Origin: Ruminococcus sp. CAG:254
GTDB taxonomy: Bacteria > Bacillota > Clostridia > Oscillospirales > Ruminococcaceae
Assembly: GCA_000433635.1 (NCBI GenBank)
Contig: HF997976.1
Location: 74,515-99,817, forward strand
Length of the DNA: 25,303 bases
Reading direction: 5' to 3'
This document shows, one piece after another, positions 15,233-23,682 of this stretch (the stretch's first letter is position 1; each line of letters starts with the position of its first letter). The position numbers and the translations under genes are program-made. Under the pieces are notes generated by a model, which made no database searches, was not told the origin of the DNA, and was given only the letters and a program-made list of their open reading frames with translations.

Positions 15233-16216
15233 ATGGAACATGAACGCATCATTCATATCTTAGAATATCTTCGCAGAAATACAGATGAAACCCGAACTGT
15301 CAGCATCAAACAAATTCAATCCCACTTAGACCGCAATTATAATATGCAATCTGTTTCCCCCTTGACCATTCGCAGAGATATTGAGCGACTGACCACGATG
15401 GGTTATCCAATTACCATCCAAAGAGGAGCACACAATACGTATCTCTATCAAATGGAAACAGAAGGCTTTACCTTCAATGAGATTCGGTTTTTGGTGGACT
15501 CTGTTTCTATCAACAAATATCTTTCTGTCGACCAGAAGCAGCACCTCATCAAGAAATTTGAACGGCTCTGTTCGGAATCGGATGTTCGAAAGCTCATCAG
15601 CCGGATTCAAACCAATGATTTAACACCGCCCGGTTTAAACCTGCTCGAAAATTTAGAGCAGATTCATTTGATTATCGCAAATCGTCAGAAAATTGACTTT
15701 GAATATGGAAAACAAGAAAAAGACGGGATGAAATACTACTATAAGAAACGAAATATGATTCCCTGTCAGGTTGTATTTTTTGAAGACCGATTCTATCTGA
15801 AATGCATCCATGCAGAAACAAAAGAACCTCGTACTTATCGAATTGACCGCATGAAACAAATTCAGCCGGGAGAAACCGTATCTGAAATGCCAAAGCTGCC
15901 GAAACCAAAGGGGGCGATTTTAGACATCTTCGACCCGAAATATTATGAAACCGTCACACTCCGCATCAAATCTTTTTTAACTGGAGAGATGAAAGAAAAA
16001 TTCGGCTTGTATCTGCATATCATTCCCGGCGAAACAACGTCAGAAGAAACCGTTATTCGGGTAACAGTTGGAATTAGTGATAGTTTTTTCCGTTGGCTGA
16101 TGCGATATGGCAGTTATGTGGAACTAATTTCTCCGGAATCACTACGAAAACAGTTTCAAGAACAGTTGCAGGAAGTTGCAGCACTTTATCAAAAGAAAGA
16201 GGAGGAATCAAAATGA
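15233..16216 (+). CDS. HTH-WYL transcriptional regulator
   Basis: This 327-residue protein has an N-terminal winged helix (about 1-75; SPLTIRRDIERLTTMGYPI is the recognition region) and a central WYL domain (about 135-225). The name-giving triplet is FYL here (DRFYLKC), with the conserved downstream pair RTYRIDRM. A C-terminal extension (about 240-320) is typical of PafB/DeoR-like WYL regulators. WYL domains bind ligands, often nucleic acids or nucleotides, and change DNA binding. The ATG at 15233 follows the trmO stop by three bases, with AAAAGGGG upstream. Its stop overlaps the cobT start in ATGA, so it is co-made with corrinoid enzymes and may control this or the neighbouring tetrapyrrole operon; that role is inference. 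Confidence 0.93.
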   Translation: MEHERIIHILEYLRRNTDETRTVSIKQIQSHLDRNYNMQSVSPLTIRRDIERLTTMGYPITIQRGAHNTYLYQMETEGFTFNEIRFLVDSVSINKYLSVDQKQHLIKKFERLCSESDVRKLISRIQTNDLTPPGLNLLENLEQIHLIIANRQKIDFEYGKQEKDGMKYYYKKRNMIPCQVVFFEDRFYLKCIHAETKEPRTYRIDRMKQIQPGETVSEMPKLPKPKGAILDIFDPKYYETVTLRIKSFLTGEMKEKFGLYLHIIPGETTSEETVIRVTVGISDSFFRWLMRYGSYVELISPESLRKQFQEQLQEVAALYQKKEEESK

Positions 16217-17268
16217 CACTTTCCGAATGTTGTATGCAAATACAGCCATTGGATGAAATGGCTATGCAGGCAGCCCAACAGCATTGGAATCAGCTCGCAA
16301 AGCCGCTGCATAGCCTTGGACGATTAGAAGATATGATTGTACAGCTAGCTGGTATCCATCGTTCCGCACAGTTAGAACAGAGAAAAAAGGTCGTTTTGAT
16401 TTTTTGTGCAGATAATGGCATTGTAGAAGAAGGCGTTACGCAGACGGGGCAGGAAGTCACCGCAACTGTAGCGGAAAATTTCACGAAAGGCATTGCCACA
16501 GTCAATTCCTTGGCACAAGTTTGTCAAGCGGATGTTATGCCGATTGATATTGGAATTGCAAGAGATATGACCTGTAACGGTATTATAAATCGAAAAATCG
16601 CCTATGGAACGAAAAATTTTGCGAAAGAACCGGCAATGACTCGAACAGAAGCGGAACAGGCAATTTTAACTGGCATTCAATTGGTAAGAGAAAAGAAGGA
16701 GCAGGGCTATAATTTGATTATCACCGGAGAAATGGGCATTGGCAATACTACGACATCCAGTGCGGTATTTTCTATATTGTCGCAAATAACACCGGAACTG
16801 GTAACAGGAAAAGGGGCTGGGCTTTCAAAAGCAGGCATTCAACGAAAAATACAGGTGATTCAAGCTGCAATTCAAAAGTATCAACCCGATCCGGAAGATG
16901 TAATAGATGTGCTTTCCAAAGTTGGCGGATTGGACATTTGTGGAATGATGGGGGCGTTTTTAGGCGGTGCAATTTATCGTGTTCCCGTTTTAATAGACGG
17001 CTTTATTTCCGCTGTGGCTGCAAATTGTGCAGTTCGTTATGCACCAGCTTGCAAGCCATTTCTCTATGCATCGCATTGTTCCGCAGAATCAGCAGGAAAG
17101 CTTGCTCTAGAAGCATTGCAGTTGCCTGCTTATTTGGAATGTGGGATGTGCTTAGGGGAAGGAACAGGTGCGGTAATTGGTGCAAAGCTGTTTGATTTTG
17201 CACTAGCTGCCTATACAGAAGCCGCAAGTTTTCAACAGGCACAAGTAACGCCCTATCAGCCACTATAA
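16213..17268 (+). CDS. cobT: Nicotinate-nucleotide-dimethylbenzimidazole phosphoribosyltransferase
   Basis: CobT makes alpha-ribazole phosphate, the lower-ligand nucleotide of cobalamin, from nicotinate mononucleotide and a benzimidazole. The protein has 351 residues, the usual length. Motifs seen: ADNGIVEEGVTQTGQ (dimethylbenzimidazole side), GEMGIGNTTTSSAV, GKGAGL, and the catalytic Glu316 in CLGEGTGAV, matching Glu317 of the Salmonella enzyme. The chosen start, ATG 16213, overlaps the preceding stop (ATGA) and has GGAGG at 16201-16205; the open frame upstream lies inside the WYL gene. The next gene, cbiC, starts 12 bases after its stop. The cytoplasmic enzyme acts late in B12 assembly. Confidence 0.97.
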   Translation: MTLSECCMQIQPLDEMAMQAAQQHWNQLAKPLHSLGRLEDMIVQLAGIHRSAQLEQRKKVVLIFCADNGIVEEGVTQTGQEVTATVAENFTKGIATVNSLAQVCQADVMPIDIGIARDMTCNGIINRKIAYGTKNFAKEPAMTRTEAEQAILTGIQLVREKKEQGYNLIITGEMGIGNTTTSSAVFSILSQITPELVTGKGAGLSKAGIQRKIQVIQAAIQKYQPDPEDVIDVLSKVGGLDICGMMGAFLGGAIYRVPVLIDGFISAVAANCAVRYAPACKPFLYASHCSAESAGKLALEALQLPAYLECGMCLGEGTGAVIGAKLFDFALAAYTEAASFQQAQVTPYQPL

Positions 17269-17280
17269 GGAGAAGTACAT

Positions 17281-17916
17281 ATGGAGAAAAAAATCATACT
17301 GGAACAGCCAATGGAAATCGAGAAAAAAAGTTTTTCCATCATTGAAGAACATTTGCAAGGCGTGACACTTCCAGATGCAGAACGCAGCATTTTAAAGCGT
17401 GTGATTCATACGACAGCGGATTTTGACTATATTCAGAATCTGGTTTTCTCTGAAACGGCTGTTTCTACAGCATTGGAAGCTTTACAGCAAGGGGCTGACA
17501 TTGTTACAGATACCAACATGGCACTTTCTGGCATCAATAAACGTGCATTACAAAAGCTGGGCGGAACTGCACATTGTTTCATGGCAGATGAAGAAGTAGC
17601 AGCGATTGCAAAGCAAAAAGGCGTTACCAGAGCTATGGTTTCCATGGAAAAAGCCTGCTCTCTGCCGAAAGATTGCATCTTTGCGATTGGAAACGCACCG
17701 ACTGCATTGATTCGCCTGTCGGAACTGATTGCAGAACAGAAGATTCAACCAAAGCTGATCATTGGTGTTCCGGTTGGATTTGTCAACGTCATTGAGGCAA
17801 AAGAATTGATTTTAGCCGGAACAACGCCGTATATTGTTGCAAAGGGCAATAAAGGCGGCAGCAATGTTGCAGCAGCCATTTGCAACGCTTTGCTCTATCA
17901 ATTGATTCAACGGTAA
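17281..17916 (+). CDS. cbiC: Precorrin-8X / cobalt-precorrin-8 methylmutase
   Basis: CbiC/CobH moves the methyl group from C11 to C12 of (cobalt-)precorrin-8 to give hydrogenobyrinic or cobyrinic acid. The protein has 211 residues, full length. His43 in RVIHTTADFDY is the catalytic histidine; TDTNMALSGIN and the C-terminal IGVPVGFVN and KGNKGGSNVAAA segments are family hallmarks. ATG 17281 follows AAGGAG (17268-17273) by 7 bases. It sits between cobT and cobO without its usual cbi neighbours, so the other corrin-ring genes must be elsewhere in the genome, or the gene has been separated from them. Cytoplasmic. Confidence 0.97.
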   Translation: MEKKIILEQPMEIEKKSFSIIEEHLQGVTLPDAERSILKRVIHTTADFDYIQNLVFSETAVSTALEALQQGADIVTDTNMALSGINKRALQKLGGTAHCFMADEEVAAIAKQKGVTRAMVSMEKACSLPKDCIFAIGNAPTALIRLSELIAEQKIQPKLIIGVPVGFVNVIEAKELILAGTTPYIVAKGNKGGSNVAAAICNALLYQLIQR

Positions 17917-17932
17917 CAGAGGAGAACGGATT

Positions 17933-18448
17933 ATGATTCATATCTATTGCGGAGATGGAAAGGGAAAAACAACGGCTGCGGTGGGATTAGCGGTTCGCTG
18001 TGCCGGAGCAGGCGGAACGGTTCTGTTCTATCAGTTCATGAAACCGGAAACATCTAGCGAACGCATTGCCTTACAGCAAATCCATGGCATTACAGTACTC
18101 TCCGGCTATTCGATTCATCAATTTTCTTTTCGGATGACCCCAGAAGAAAAGGCAGAAGCTGCTATTGGTTATCAAAAACAGTGGCAATCACTATTAGAGC
18201 AGGTAAACCAAACGACTTACCAAATGCTGATTTTAGACGAATTGTTGTCTTGTATTTCGACGGGATTTTTGCCGTTGGAAATGGTTTTAAGTGGCATGGA
18301 ACAGCTGCCAAAAGAACTGGAAGTGGTGATTACTGGAAGAAATCCAGATGAAAAATTACTCGCCATTGCAGACTACATCACAGAAATGAAAAATATCCGG
18401 CATCCTTACGAAAAACACATTGCAGCTCGAAAAGGAATTGAATTTTAG
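17933..18448 (+). CDS. cobO: Cob(I)yrinic acid a,c-diamide adenosyltransferase
   Basis: CobO/BtuR transfers the adenosyl group of ATP to the reduced cobalt of corrinoids. The protein has 171 residues, slightly shorter than the family's 180-200 because the N-terminal arm is short. Its P-loop is GDGKGKTT (7-14), a reversed-use Walker A typical of this enzyme. MLILDELL is the Walker B region, followed by VITGRNPDEKLL and the conserved C-terminal AARKGIEF. ATG 17933 has GAGGAG about 7 bases upstream. It is the last gene of the trmO operon; a weak A/T-rich hairpin (18481-18495) after it may serve as terminator. Confidence 0.96.
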   Translation: MIHIYCGDGKGKTTAAVGLAVRCAGAGGTVLFYQFMKPETSSERIALQQIHGITVLSGYSIHQFSFRMTPEEKAEAAIGYQKQWQSLLEQVNQTTYQMLILDELLSCISTGFLPLEMVLSGMEQLPKELEVVITGRNPDEKLLAIADYITEMKNIRHPYEKHIAARKGIEF

Positions 18449-18496
18449 CAAAAAATCAGGAAAAGCAATGGAAATGAAAAAAACAAGCTTTGTTTC

Positions 18497-18525
18497 TTTA
18501 CAAATGCTTTCAGATGTGGTAAAAT
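18497..18525 (+). promoter_or_regulatory. Promoter of the tetrapyrrole operon (extended -10)
   Basis: TTTACA (18497-18502), 17-base spacer, TAAAAT (18520-18525) preceded by TGG, an extended -10. The transcript would start near 18532, leaving about 112 bases of leader before the start codon at 18644. Confidence 0.75.
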
Positions 18526-18542
18526 AAAAAAAATTGCACATC

Positions 18543-18623
18543 CACCCTATCAATCAAAAATATCTGAAACATCCGAGTCGTCAATTTACCCCATTTTGAT
18601 AGGAATTGGGTGTTTTTCTTTTT
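18543..18623 (+). promoter_or_regulatory. Structured 5' leader with terminator-like hairpin and complementary upstream strand
   Basis: ACCCcATT (18588-18595) pairs with AATtGGGT (18604-18611), one mismatch, followed by a T-rich tract (18613-18623), like an intrinsic terminator. Its loop is exactly TTGATAGG (18596-18603), the perfect complement of CCTATCAA (18546-18553) earlier in the leader. CACCC (18543-18547) also complements GGGTG (18608-18612). These pairings allow a pseudoknot or a switch between two folds. No B12-box or T-box consensus was seen. Confidence 0.45.
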
Positions 18624-18643
18624 ATAAAAAAGAGGTGTTCACG

Positions 18644-19225
18644 ATGCAAATTCTCTTTTTTCGGCACAGCATGACTGCTGGTAACTTTGAACGTCGTTAT
18701 TTGGGCTGCAAAACAGATGAACCGCTTTGTCCAGAGGGAATTGCTTTTGCAACGCAACAGGCAAAACAGATATCATTCCCATTGCCGGAGCAGGTATTTG
18801 TCAGCCCGATGCGACGTTGCCGAGAAACAGCATCCATCTTATTTCCCAATCTGAAGCAGCAAATTCATCCAGATTTACGGGAATGCGACTTTGGAATGTT
18901 TGAAGGGAAGAATTATCGGGAACTTTCCAACTGTTCTGAATATCAAGCGTGGATCGACAGTGGCGGAACACTGCCATTTCCGGACGGAGAATCCCGAGAA
19001 CAATTTCTGACCCGTTCCTGTGCAGCAGTTTCTGAGATTGTACAGACCTGTAAATCTGACCGAATTGCAATTGTTGCACATGGCGGAACGATGATGGCAG
19101 TATTTTCTGCCTGTGAGATGCATCACAAATCATATTTTGACTGGAAAATTCCGCATTGTGAACCATTTCTCTGCGAGGTTTTCCGTAAAAATCCGTTGCA
19201 ACTGCAATGGAAAGAGAGGAACTGA
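18644..19225 (+). CDS. cobC: Histidine phosphatase, probable alpha-ribazole phosphatase
   Basis: This 193-residue protein belongs to the phosphoglycerate-mutase-like histidine phosphatases. The phosphorylated histidine is His8 in FFRHSMTAGN (the usual RHG is RHS here), with later residues SPMRRCRETA, ECDFGMFEGK and VAHGGT. CobC-type enzymes remove the 5'-phosphate from alpha-ribazole phosphate made by CobT. The family is broad, but the position between the cob and hem genes favours this role. ATG 18644 has AGAGGTG at 18631-18637; the open frame continuing upstream into the leader lies mostly in the hairpin and is not used. hemA begins 5 bases after its stop. Confidence 0.75.
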   Translation: MQILFFRHSMTAGNFERRYLGCKTDEPLCPEGIAFATQQAKQISFPLPEQVFVSPMRRCRETASILFPNLKQQIHPDLRECDFGMFEGKNYRELSNCSEYQAWIDSGGTLPFPDGESREQFLTRSCAAVSEIVQTCKSDRIAIVAHGGTMMAVFSACEMHHKSYFDWKIPHCEPFLCEVFRKNPLQLQWKERN

Positions 19226-19230
19226 CAATC

Positions 19231-20445
19231 ATGTATTTGCAAATGGCTGGTCTGGATTATCATATAGCATCAATGGAACAACGAGAACCGTTTTCTTTTT
19301 CTAAAGAACAACAGGAAACCATTCTGAAAACTTTAAAAGATTCTGTTCAGGGGGTCGTGTTGCTGAATACTTGTAATCGAACGGAACTCTATCTTTCCAG
19401 TGATGTTCCCTGTCAACCATCGCAATGGCTGCTGCAATTTGCAAAGGAAACACATCCTTCCATAGAATCTGTTCCTTTTTATGAAAAATCCGGCATAGCC
19501 GCTGCTCGACACATCATAGAAGTCGCCTGTGGGCTACATTCTCAGGTATTACATGAAGAGCAGATTGTAACGCAAGTACAACAGGCAGTGGGACAGGCAA
19601 GACAGCTGCAAACGACAGATGCTATTTTAGACACGCTTTTCCGAACCGCTGTTTCTGCTGGAAAATACGCATTGACACATATTTCTGATACAGAAATTCC
19701 CGTTTCTCTTGCAGAAAAAGCCATTCAGACAATCGAACAGCAAGGATTTTCTCTGTCCAACAAGATTGGTCTGGTAATTGGAAATGGAAACATGGGACAG
19801 CTTGCAGCACAACAGTTGATGAAACGAGATTGCACGGTATATATTACACTTCGAGCACATCACAATAGCAGCAGTATTGTTCCATTTGGAGCAATCCCCG
19901 TTCCCTATGAAAAACGAATGCAATATGTAGCACAATCGGACTTGGTAATCAGTGCAACCAGAAGCCCACATTATACAATCACGGCAGAGCAATTGCAAAG
20001 CATTGACAAAAAACCAAGTTATTTGGTCGACCTTGCTTTGCCGAGAGATATCGAGTTGACTTGTAAGGAAATTCCATCTGTGCATTGTTTGGATTTAGAT
20101 GATTTTTCTGATGCAGCAGAACAACATCAAAATATGCAGGCTGCTTTGCAGGAGGTTGCAGAAAAATATACAGCGGACTTTCAAGCTTGGCAGCAATATC
20201 GTGCTGTAATTCCACACATTGCAGTATTAAAAGAATTGGTCGTTGCAAATCTATTGCGAAGTACAACCATGGATGCCGTTAGAACACAGCCAGATGCAGA
20301 TAAAGTGATACAGGTAGCCGCAGAACGTACCATTGATTTGATTATGGGAAATATGCGGGAATGGATTACACCGGAGCAGGTGGAACATTGCTGTCAAAAA
20401 ATCGCATCCCATTCCAGACTACCACAAAAGGGGGTAACCGTATGA
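19231..20445 (+). CDS. hemA: Glutamyl-tRNA reductase
   Basis: HemA reduces glutamyl-tRNA(Glu) with NADPH to glutamate-1-semialdehyde, the committed step of the C5 tetrapyrrole route. The protein has 404 residues. Catalytic Cys48 lies in LLNTCNRTELYLS, the family signature; GLHSQVLHEEQIVTQV and the NADPH-binding GNGNMGQLAAQQL follow, then a C-terminal dimerisation helix region. The start ATG 19231 has AGAGGA at 19215-19220; an in-frame ATG at 19207 lies inside the phosphatase gene. The last base pairs overlap hemC in ATGA. Expression is probably set by the leader at 18543-18623. This enzyme is often feedback-controlled by heme or by proteolysis elsewhere; no such site is visible. Confidence 0.97.
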   Translation: MYLQMAGLDYHIASMEQREPFSFSKEQQETILKTLKDSVQGVVLLNTCNRTELYLSSDVPCQPSQWLLQFAKETHPSIESVPFYEKSGIAAARHIIEVACGLHSQVLHEEQIVTQVQQAVGQARQLQTTDAILDTLFRTAVSAGKYALTHISDTEIPVSLAEKAIQTIEQQGFSLSNKIGLVIGNGNMGQLAAQQLMKRDCTVYITLRAHHNSSSIVPFGAIPVPYEKRMQYVAQSDLVISATRSPHYTITAEQLQSIDKKPSYLVDLALPRDIELTCKEIPSVHCLDLDDFSDAAEQHQNMQAALQEVAEKYTADFQAWQQYRAVIPHIAVLKELVVANLLRSTTMDAVRTQPDADKVIQVAAERTIDLIMGNMREWITPEQVEHCCQKIASHSRLPQKGVTV

Positions 20446-21350
20446 AACCGCAGCGAATCCGAATTGGAAGCCGTGCCAGCCGATTGGCAGTGATACAAAG
20501 TGAATGGGTGATGCAGCAGATTCATCAAATCGCCCCAGAAATACAACTGGAATTGGTGACCATGCAGACAACGGGGGACAAGATTCTTCATAAAACATTG
20601 GATCAAATCGGAGGGAAAGGGTTATTTTTAAAAGAATTGGATGCGGCTCTGCTTGCAAACGAAGTAGACCTTTGTGTGCACAGTCTAAAAGATGTCCCTG
20701 TCCTAGAAAATCCTGCTCTCCCGATTGGGGCTTATCCGAAACGAGCACCTGCTTATGATGGGATGGTACTTCCAAAACAGCAATCTTTTGCGGATTGGAA
20801 TCAGTCGTTACCGGTTGGTTCTGCCAGTAGCCGCCGAACATTACAATTTCAAATGCAATATCCGGCTTGTACCGTTCATCCGATTCGTGGGAATGTTTTG
20901 ACACGATTAGAAAAATTAGACCGTGGAGAATATGGAGCGTTGATTTTGGCAGAAGCCGGATTACAGCGTCTGGGGTTAGAACATCGAATCACAAGGCGAT
21001 TTTCCCCAGCAGAAATCGTTCCAGCAGCTGGGCAGGGCATCCTTGCAGTACAAGGACGAGCAGGCGAGTATACAGACTTGCTACAACGCCTCAACGATCC
21101 GCAGGCAGCATTTTGTGCAAAAATAGAGCGAGCCGTTTCCAAAGCATTAAACGGGGATTGCACCGCTCCGATTGGTGCATATGCAGATTTGCAAGGGGAG
21201 CACGTAACGCTCTATGGATTCTATGCAGAAGATGGCGTTGGTATAAAAAGCACCTTGACAGGTTCTGTTACACAGGCAGAATCCTTAGCAAACACTTTTG
21301 CAGAACAATTGAAACAGCAAGTACAAGAGAAAAAGGAAGCGATGTTATGA
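20442..21350 (+). CDS. hemC: Porphobilinogen deaminase (hydroxymethylbilane synthase)
   Basis: HemC joins four porphobilinogens into hydroxymethylbilane on a dipyrromethane cofactor. The protein has 302 residues, the normal size. Cys240 in NGDCTAPIGAYA holds the cofactor; RIGSRASRLAVIQSEWV, TTGDKI, HSLKDVP and GSASSRRTLQ are standard motifs lining the active site. The start ATG 20442 overlaps the hemA stop and is preceded by AAAAGGGGG; the frame upstream is only a shadow within hemA. Its own stop overlaps the hemB start in ATGA, so three consecutive genes are coupled. Confidence 0.98.
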   Translation: MKPQRIRIGSRASRLAVIQSEWVMQQIHQIAPEIQLELVTMQTTGDKILHKTLDQIGGKGLFLKELDAALLANEVDLCVHSLKDVPVLENPALPIGAYPKRAPAYDGMVLPKQQSFADWNQSLPVGSASSRRTLQFQMQYPACTVHPIRGNVLTRLEKLDRGEYGALILAEAGLQRLGLEHRITRRFSPAEIVPAAGQGILAVQGRAGEYTDLLQRLNDPQAAFCAKIERAVSKALNGDCTAPIGAYADLQGEHVTLYGFYAEDGVGIKSTLTGSVTQAESLANTFAEQLKQQVQEKKEAML

Positions 21351-22330
21351 ATTTAATTCAACGGCCAAGACGGTTAAGAAATGGTTCTGTATTACGCAGC
21401 ATGGTACGGGAAACCAGAATTTCTGCGGATACCTTGATTTATCCGATGTTTGTCATAGAAGGAACGAATATCAAAGAAGAGATTGCAACCATGCCGGGGC
21501 AGTATCGTTGGAGCATTGACCGGATGGATGAAATCTTGCAGGAATTGACAGATGCAGGCGTGAAAAGTGTTCTGCTCTTTGGCATTCCAAAGAAAAAAGA
21601 TGAAATTGGCAGCAGTGCGTGGGCAGAAGATGGCATTGTGCAACAGGCAATTCGCCACATCAAACAGCAATTTCCACAACTCTATGTCATCACGGATGTT
21701 TGTATGTGTGAATACACTTCACATGGACATTGCGGAATTTTGTGCGGGCATTCTGTCGACAATGACCAGACGTTAGAAGTTCTTGCGAAAACGGCACTCT
21801 CTCATGTACAAGCTGGTGCAGATATGGTTGCACCGTCCGATATGATGGATGGCAGAGTGGGAAAAATCCGTGCAATCTTAGACGAAAATGGATTTAGCAA
21901 CACACCGATTATGTCATATTCTGTGAAGTATGCCTCTGCATTTTATGGGCCGTTTCGAGATGCAGCCGGTTCTGCTCCAGCATTTGGCGATCGAAAAGGT
22001 TATCAGATGGATCCGCACAACTTACAAGAAGCCATTCGAGAAGCAGAACTGGATATTCAAGAAGGTGCAGATATCTTGATGGTGAAGCCTGGTATGGCAT
22101 ATTTGGATGTGCTGTATGCGTTAAAAGAACGGTTTCCATATCCAATTGCGACCTATAGCGTCAGTGGCGAATATGCAATGATAAAAGCGGCTGGTATGGC
22201 AGGTTATGTAGATGAAGCTGCTCTGGTATGTGAATCGGCAGTTTGTATGTATCGTGCGGGGGCAGATTTGTTAATCACATACTTTGCAAAAGAGCTAGCA
22301 CAATATATCAAAGAGGGGAGAATTGGATGA
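21347..22330 (+). CDS. hemB: Delta-aminolevulinic acid dehydratase (porphobilinogen synthase)
   Basis: HemB condenses two 5-aminolevulinates to porphobilinogen. The protein has 327 residues. The two Schiff-base lysines are Lys194 (YSVKYASAFYGPF) and Lys247 (LMVKPGMAYLDV). Cys119, Cys121 and Cys129 in DVCMCEYTSHGHCG form the zinc site, so this is the zinc-dependent type. ATG 21347 overlaps the hemC stop; a much longer open frame running back to 20867 overlaps hemC and is not real coding. The C-terminus meets hemL in another ATGA. Cytoplasmic octamer in known members. Confidence 0.98.
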   Translation: MNLIQRPRRLRNGSVLRSMVRETRISADTLIYPMFVIEGTNIKEEIATMPGQYRWSIDRMDEILQELTDAGVKSVLLFGIPKKKDEIGSSAWAEDGIVQQAIRHIKQQFPQLYVITDVCMCEYTSHGHCGILCGHSVDNDQTLEVLAKTALSHVQAGADMVAPSDMMDGRVGKIRAILDENGFSNTPIMSYSVKYASAFYGPFRDAAGSAPAFGDRKGYQMDPHNLQEAIREAELDIQEGADILMVKPGMAYLDVLYALKERFPYPIATYSVSGEYAMIKAAGMAGYVDEAALVCESAVCMYRAGADLLITYFAKELAQYIKEGRIG

Positions 22331-23625
22331 TGCAGACAACGCAATCAGAAGCATGGTTTCAGCGTGCAAAAGAGAAGATGCCGGGCGGTGTCAATTCTCC
22401 AGTGCGTGCATTTCCATCTGTTGGCGGTGCACCGAGATTTATTTGTAAAGCAAAGGGCAATCATCTCTATGATTTAGATGGTAACGAGTATTTGGACTAT
22501 ATCGGTTCTTGGGGGCCGATGATTTTAGGACACAATCCGGATTTTGTGTTACAGGCTGTTCAAGAACAAATGCAGTATGGATTGAGTTACGGAACAGCAA
22601 CTGCCTTAGAAGTTGAAATGGCAGAACTGATTTCTGAAATCGTCCCTTGTGTAGAAATGATTCGGATGGTCAACTCCGGAACAGAGGCGGTTATGAGTGC
22701 CGTACGGGCTGCAAGAGGATTTACAGGCAGAGATAAAATCATCAAGTTTGCTGGTTGTTACCATGGCCATGCAGATGCAATGCTGGTGAAGGCTGGCTCT
22801 GGTGTCATGACAGCAGGCATTCCCGATTCCAGCGGTGTTCCAAGTGGCTGTACAAAAGATACGTTGACTGCTGTCTATAATGATGCAGAAAGCGTAAAAG
22901 CGTTATTGGAACAATATCCGAACGAAGTTGCCTGTGTGATTGTAGAACCAGTTGCAGCAAATATGGGGGTTGTTCCTCCAAAGGAAGGCTTTTTACAACA
23001 GTTGCGGACGCTGTGCAATCAGTATGGAGCATTACTGATTTTTGATGAAGTCATCACTGGATTTCGGTTGCAACTAGATGGTGCAGTTGGATTTTATCAC
23101 GTTCAGCCGGATTTGGTAACCTATGGAAAAATCATCGGAGCAGGTATGCCGGTTGGAGCATATGGCGGAAGAAAAGACATTATGCAGCTAGTTGCTCCGT
23201 TGGGGTCTGTTTATCAGGCTGGTACATTGAGTGGAAATCCCGTTGCTATGCGTGCAGGATTGGCACAGCTGCGTTATTTGAAGCAGCATCCGGAAGTATA
23301 CCCCTATCTTACAGAACGGGCAGAACAGCTGCGAAATGGGTTGAAACAGTTAATTGACCGGTATCATATGCCATGTACGGTTACCGGTGTTGGTTCTCTT
23401 TCCTGCTTGTATTTCACCAAGCAGACTGTTACCAACTATGAACTTGCAAAGACAGCAGATACAGAATTGTTCCGCCAGTATTTTCATTTTATGTTGGAAC
23501 GTGGCAATTATTTTGCTCCCAGCCAGTTTGAAGCGATTTTTCTATCTGCTGCACATACAGAAGCAGATATTGCAAAAACACTTTCTGATGCAGAATCATT
23601 TTTTCAGATGATTTCTCATAAATAA
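22327..23625 (+). CDS. hemL: Glutamate-1-semialdehyde 2,1-aminomutase
   Basis: HemL converts glutamate-1-semialdehyde to 5-aminolevulinate using pyridoxal phosphate. The 432-residue protein has PGGVNSPVRAF at the start, GCYHGHADAMLVKAGSG, the cofactor-binding FDEVITGFR and the Schiff-base Lys268 in TYGKIIGAGMPVGAYGG, then QAGTLSGNPVAM. The start is ATG 22327, overlapping the hemB stop, or the adjacent ATG 22330; GAGGGGAG lies upstream. HemA and HemL work as a pair that channels the unstable semialdehyde, and here both are in one operon. A 57-base gap with a weak possible promoter separates it from cobA-hemD. Confidence 0.98.
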   Translation: MMQTTQSEAWFQRAKEKMPGGVNSPVRAFPSVGGAPRFICKAKGNHLYDLDGNEYLDYIGSWGPMILGHNPDFVLQAVQEQMQYGLSYGTATALEVEMAELISEIVPCVEMIRMVNSGTEAVMSAVRAARGFTGRDKIIKFAGCYHGHADAMLVKAGSGVMTAGIPDSSGVPSGCTKDTLTAVYNDAESVKALLEQYPNEVACVIVEPVAANMGVVPPKEGFLQQLRTLCNQYGALLIFDEVITGFRLQLDGAVGFYHVQPDLVTYGKIIGAGMPVGAYGGRKDIMQLVAPLGSVYQAGTLSGNPVAMRAGLAQLRYLKQHPEVYPYLTERAEQLRNGLKQLIDRYHMPCTVTGVGSLSCLYFTKQTVTNYELAKTADTELFRQYFHFMLERGNYFAPSQFEAIFLSAAHTEADIAKTLSDAESFFQMISHK

Positions 23626-23630
23626 CAGCA

Positions 23631-23659
23631 TTGACAATCATCCAAGCCGTGCAGAAAAT
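23631..23659 (+). promoter_or_regulatory. Possible weak internal promoter before cobA-hemD
   Basis: TTGACA (23631-23636) is perfect, but the -10 at 17 bases is GAAAAT (23654-23659), four of six. It sits in the only gap within the hem operon and could raise expression of the methyltransferase-synthase gene. Confidence 0.3.
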
Positions 23660-23682
23660 CCAAAAATAAAGGAGGAGTTCCT

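Noticed and set aside
18449..18643. Cobalamin riboswitch between cobO and the phosphatase gene
   Set aside because: No B12-box consensus or matching multi-stem scaffold was found; the leader is too short for that class.
20867..21346. Long N-terminal extension of the hemB reading frame
   Set aside because: It lies inside hemC, has unnatural composition (many Arg, Ser, Cys), and HemB proteins begin at the MNLIQRPRRL segment coded from 21347.
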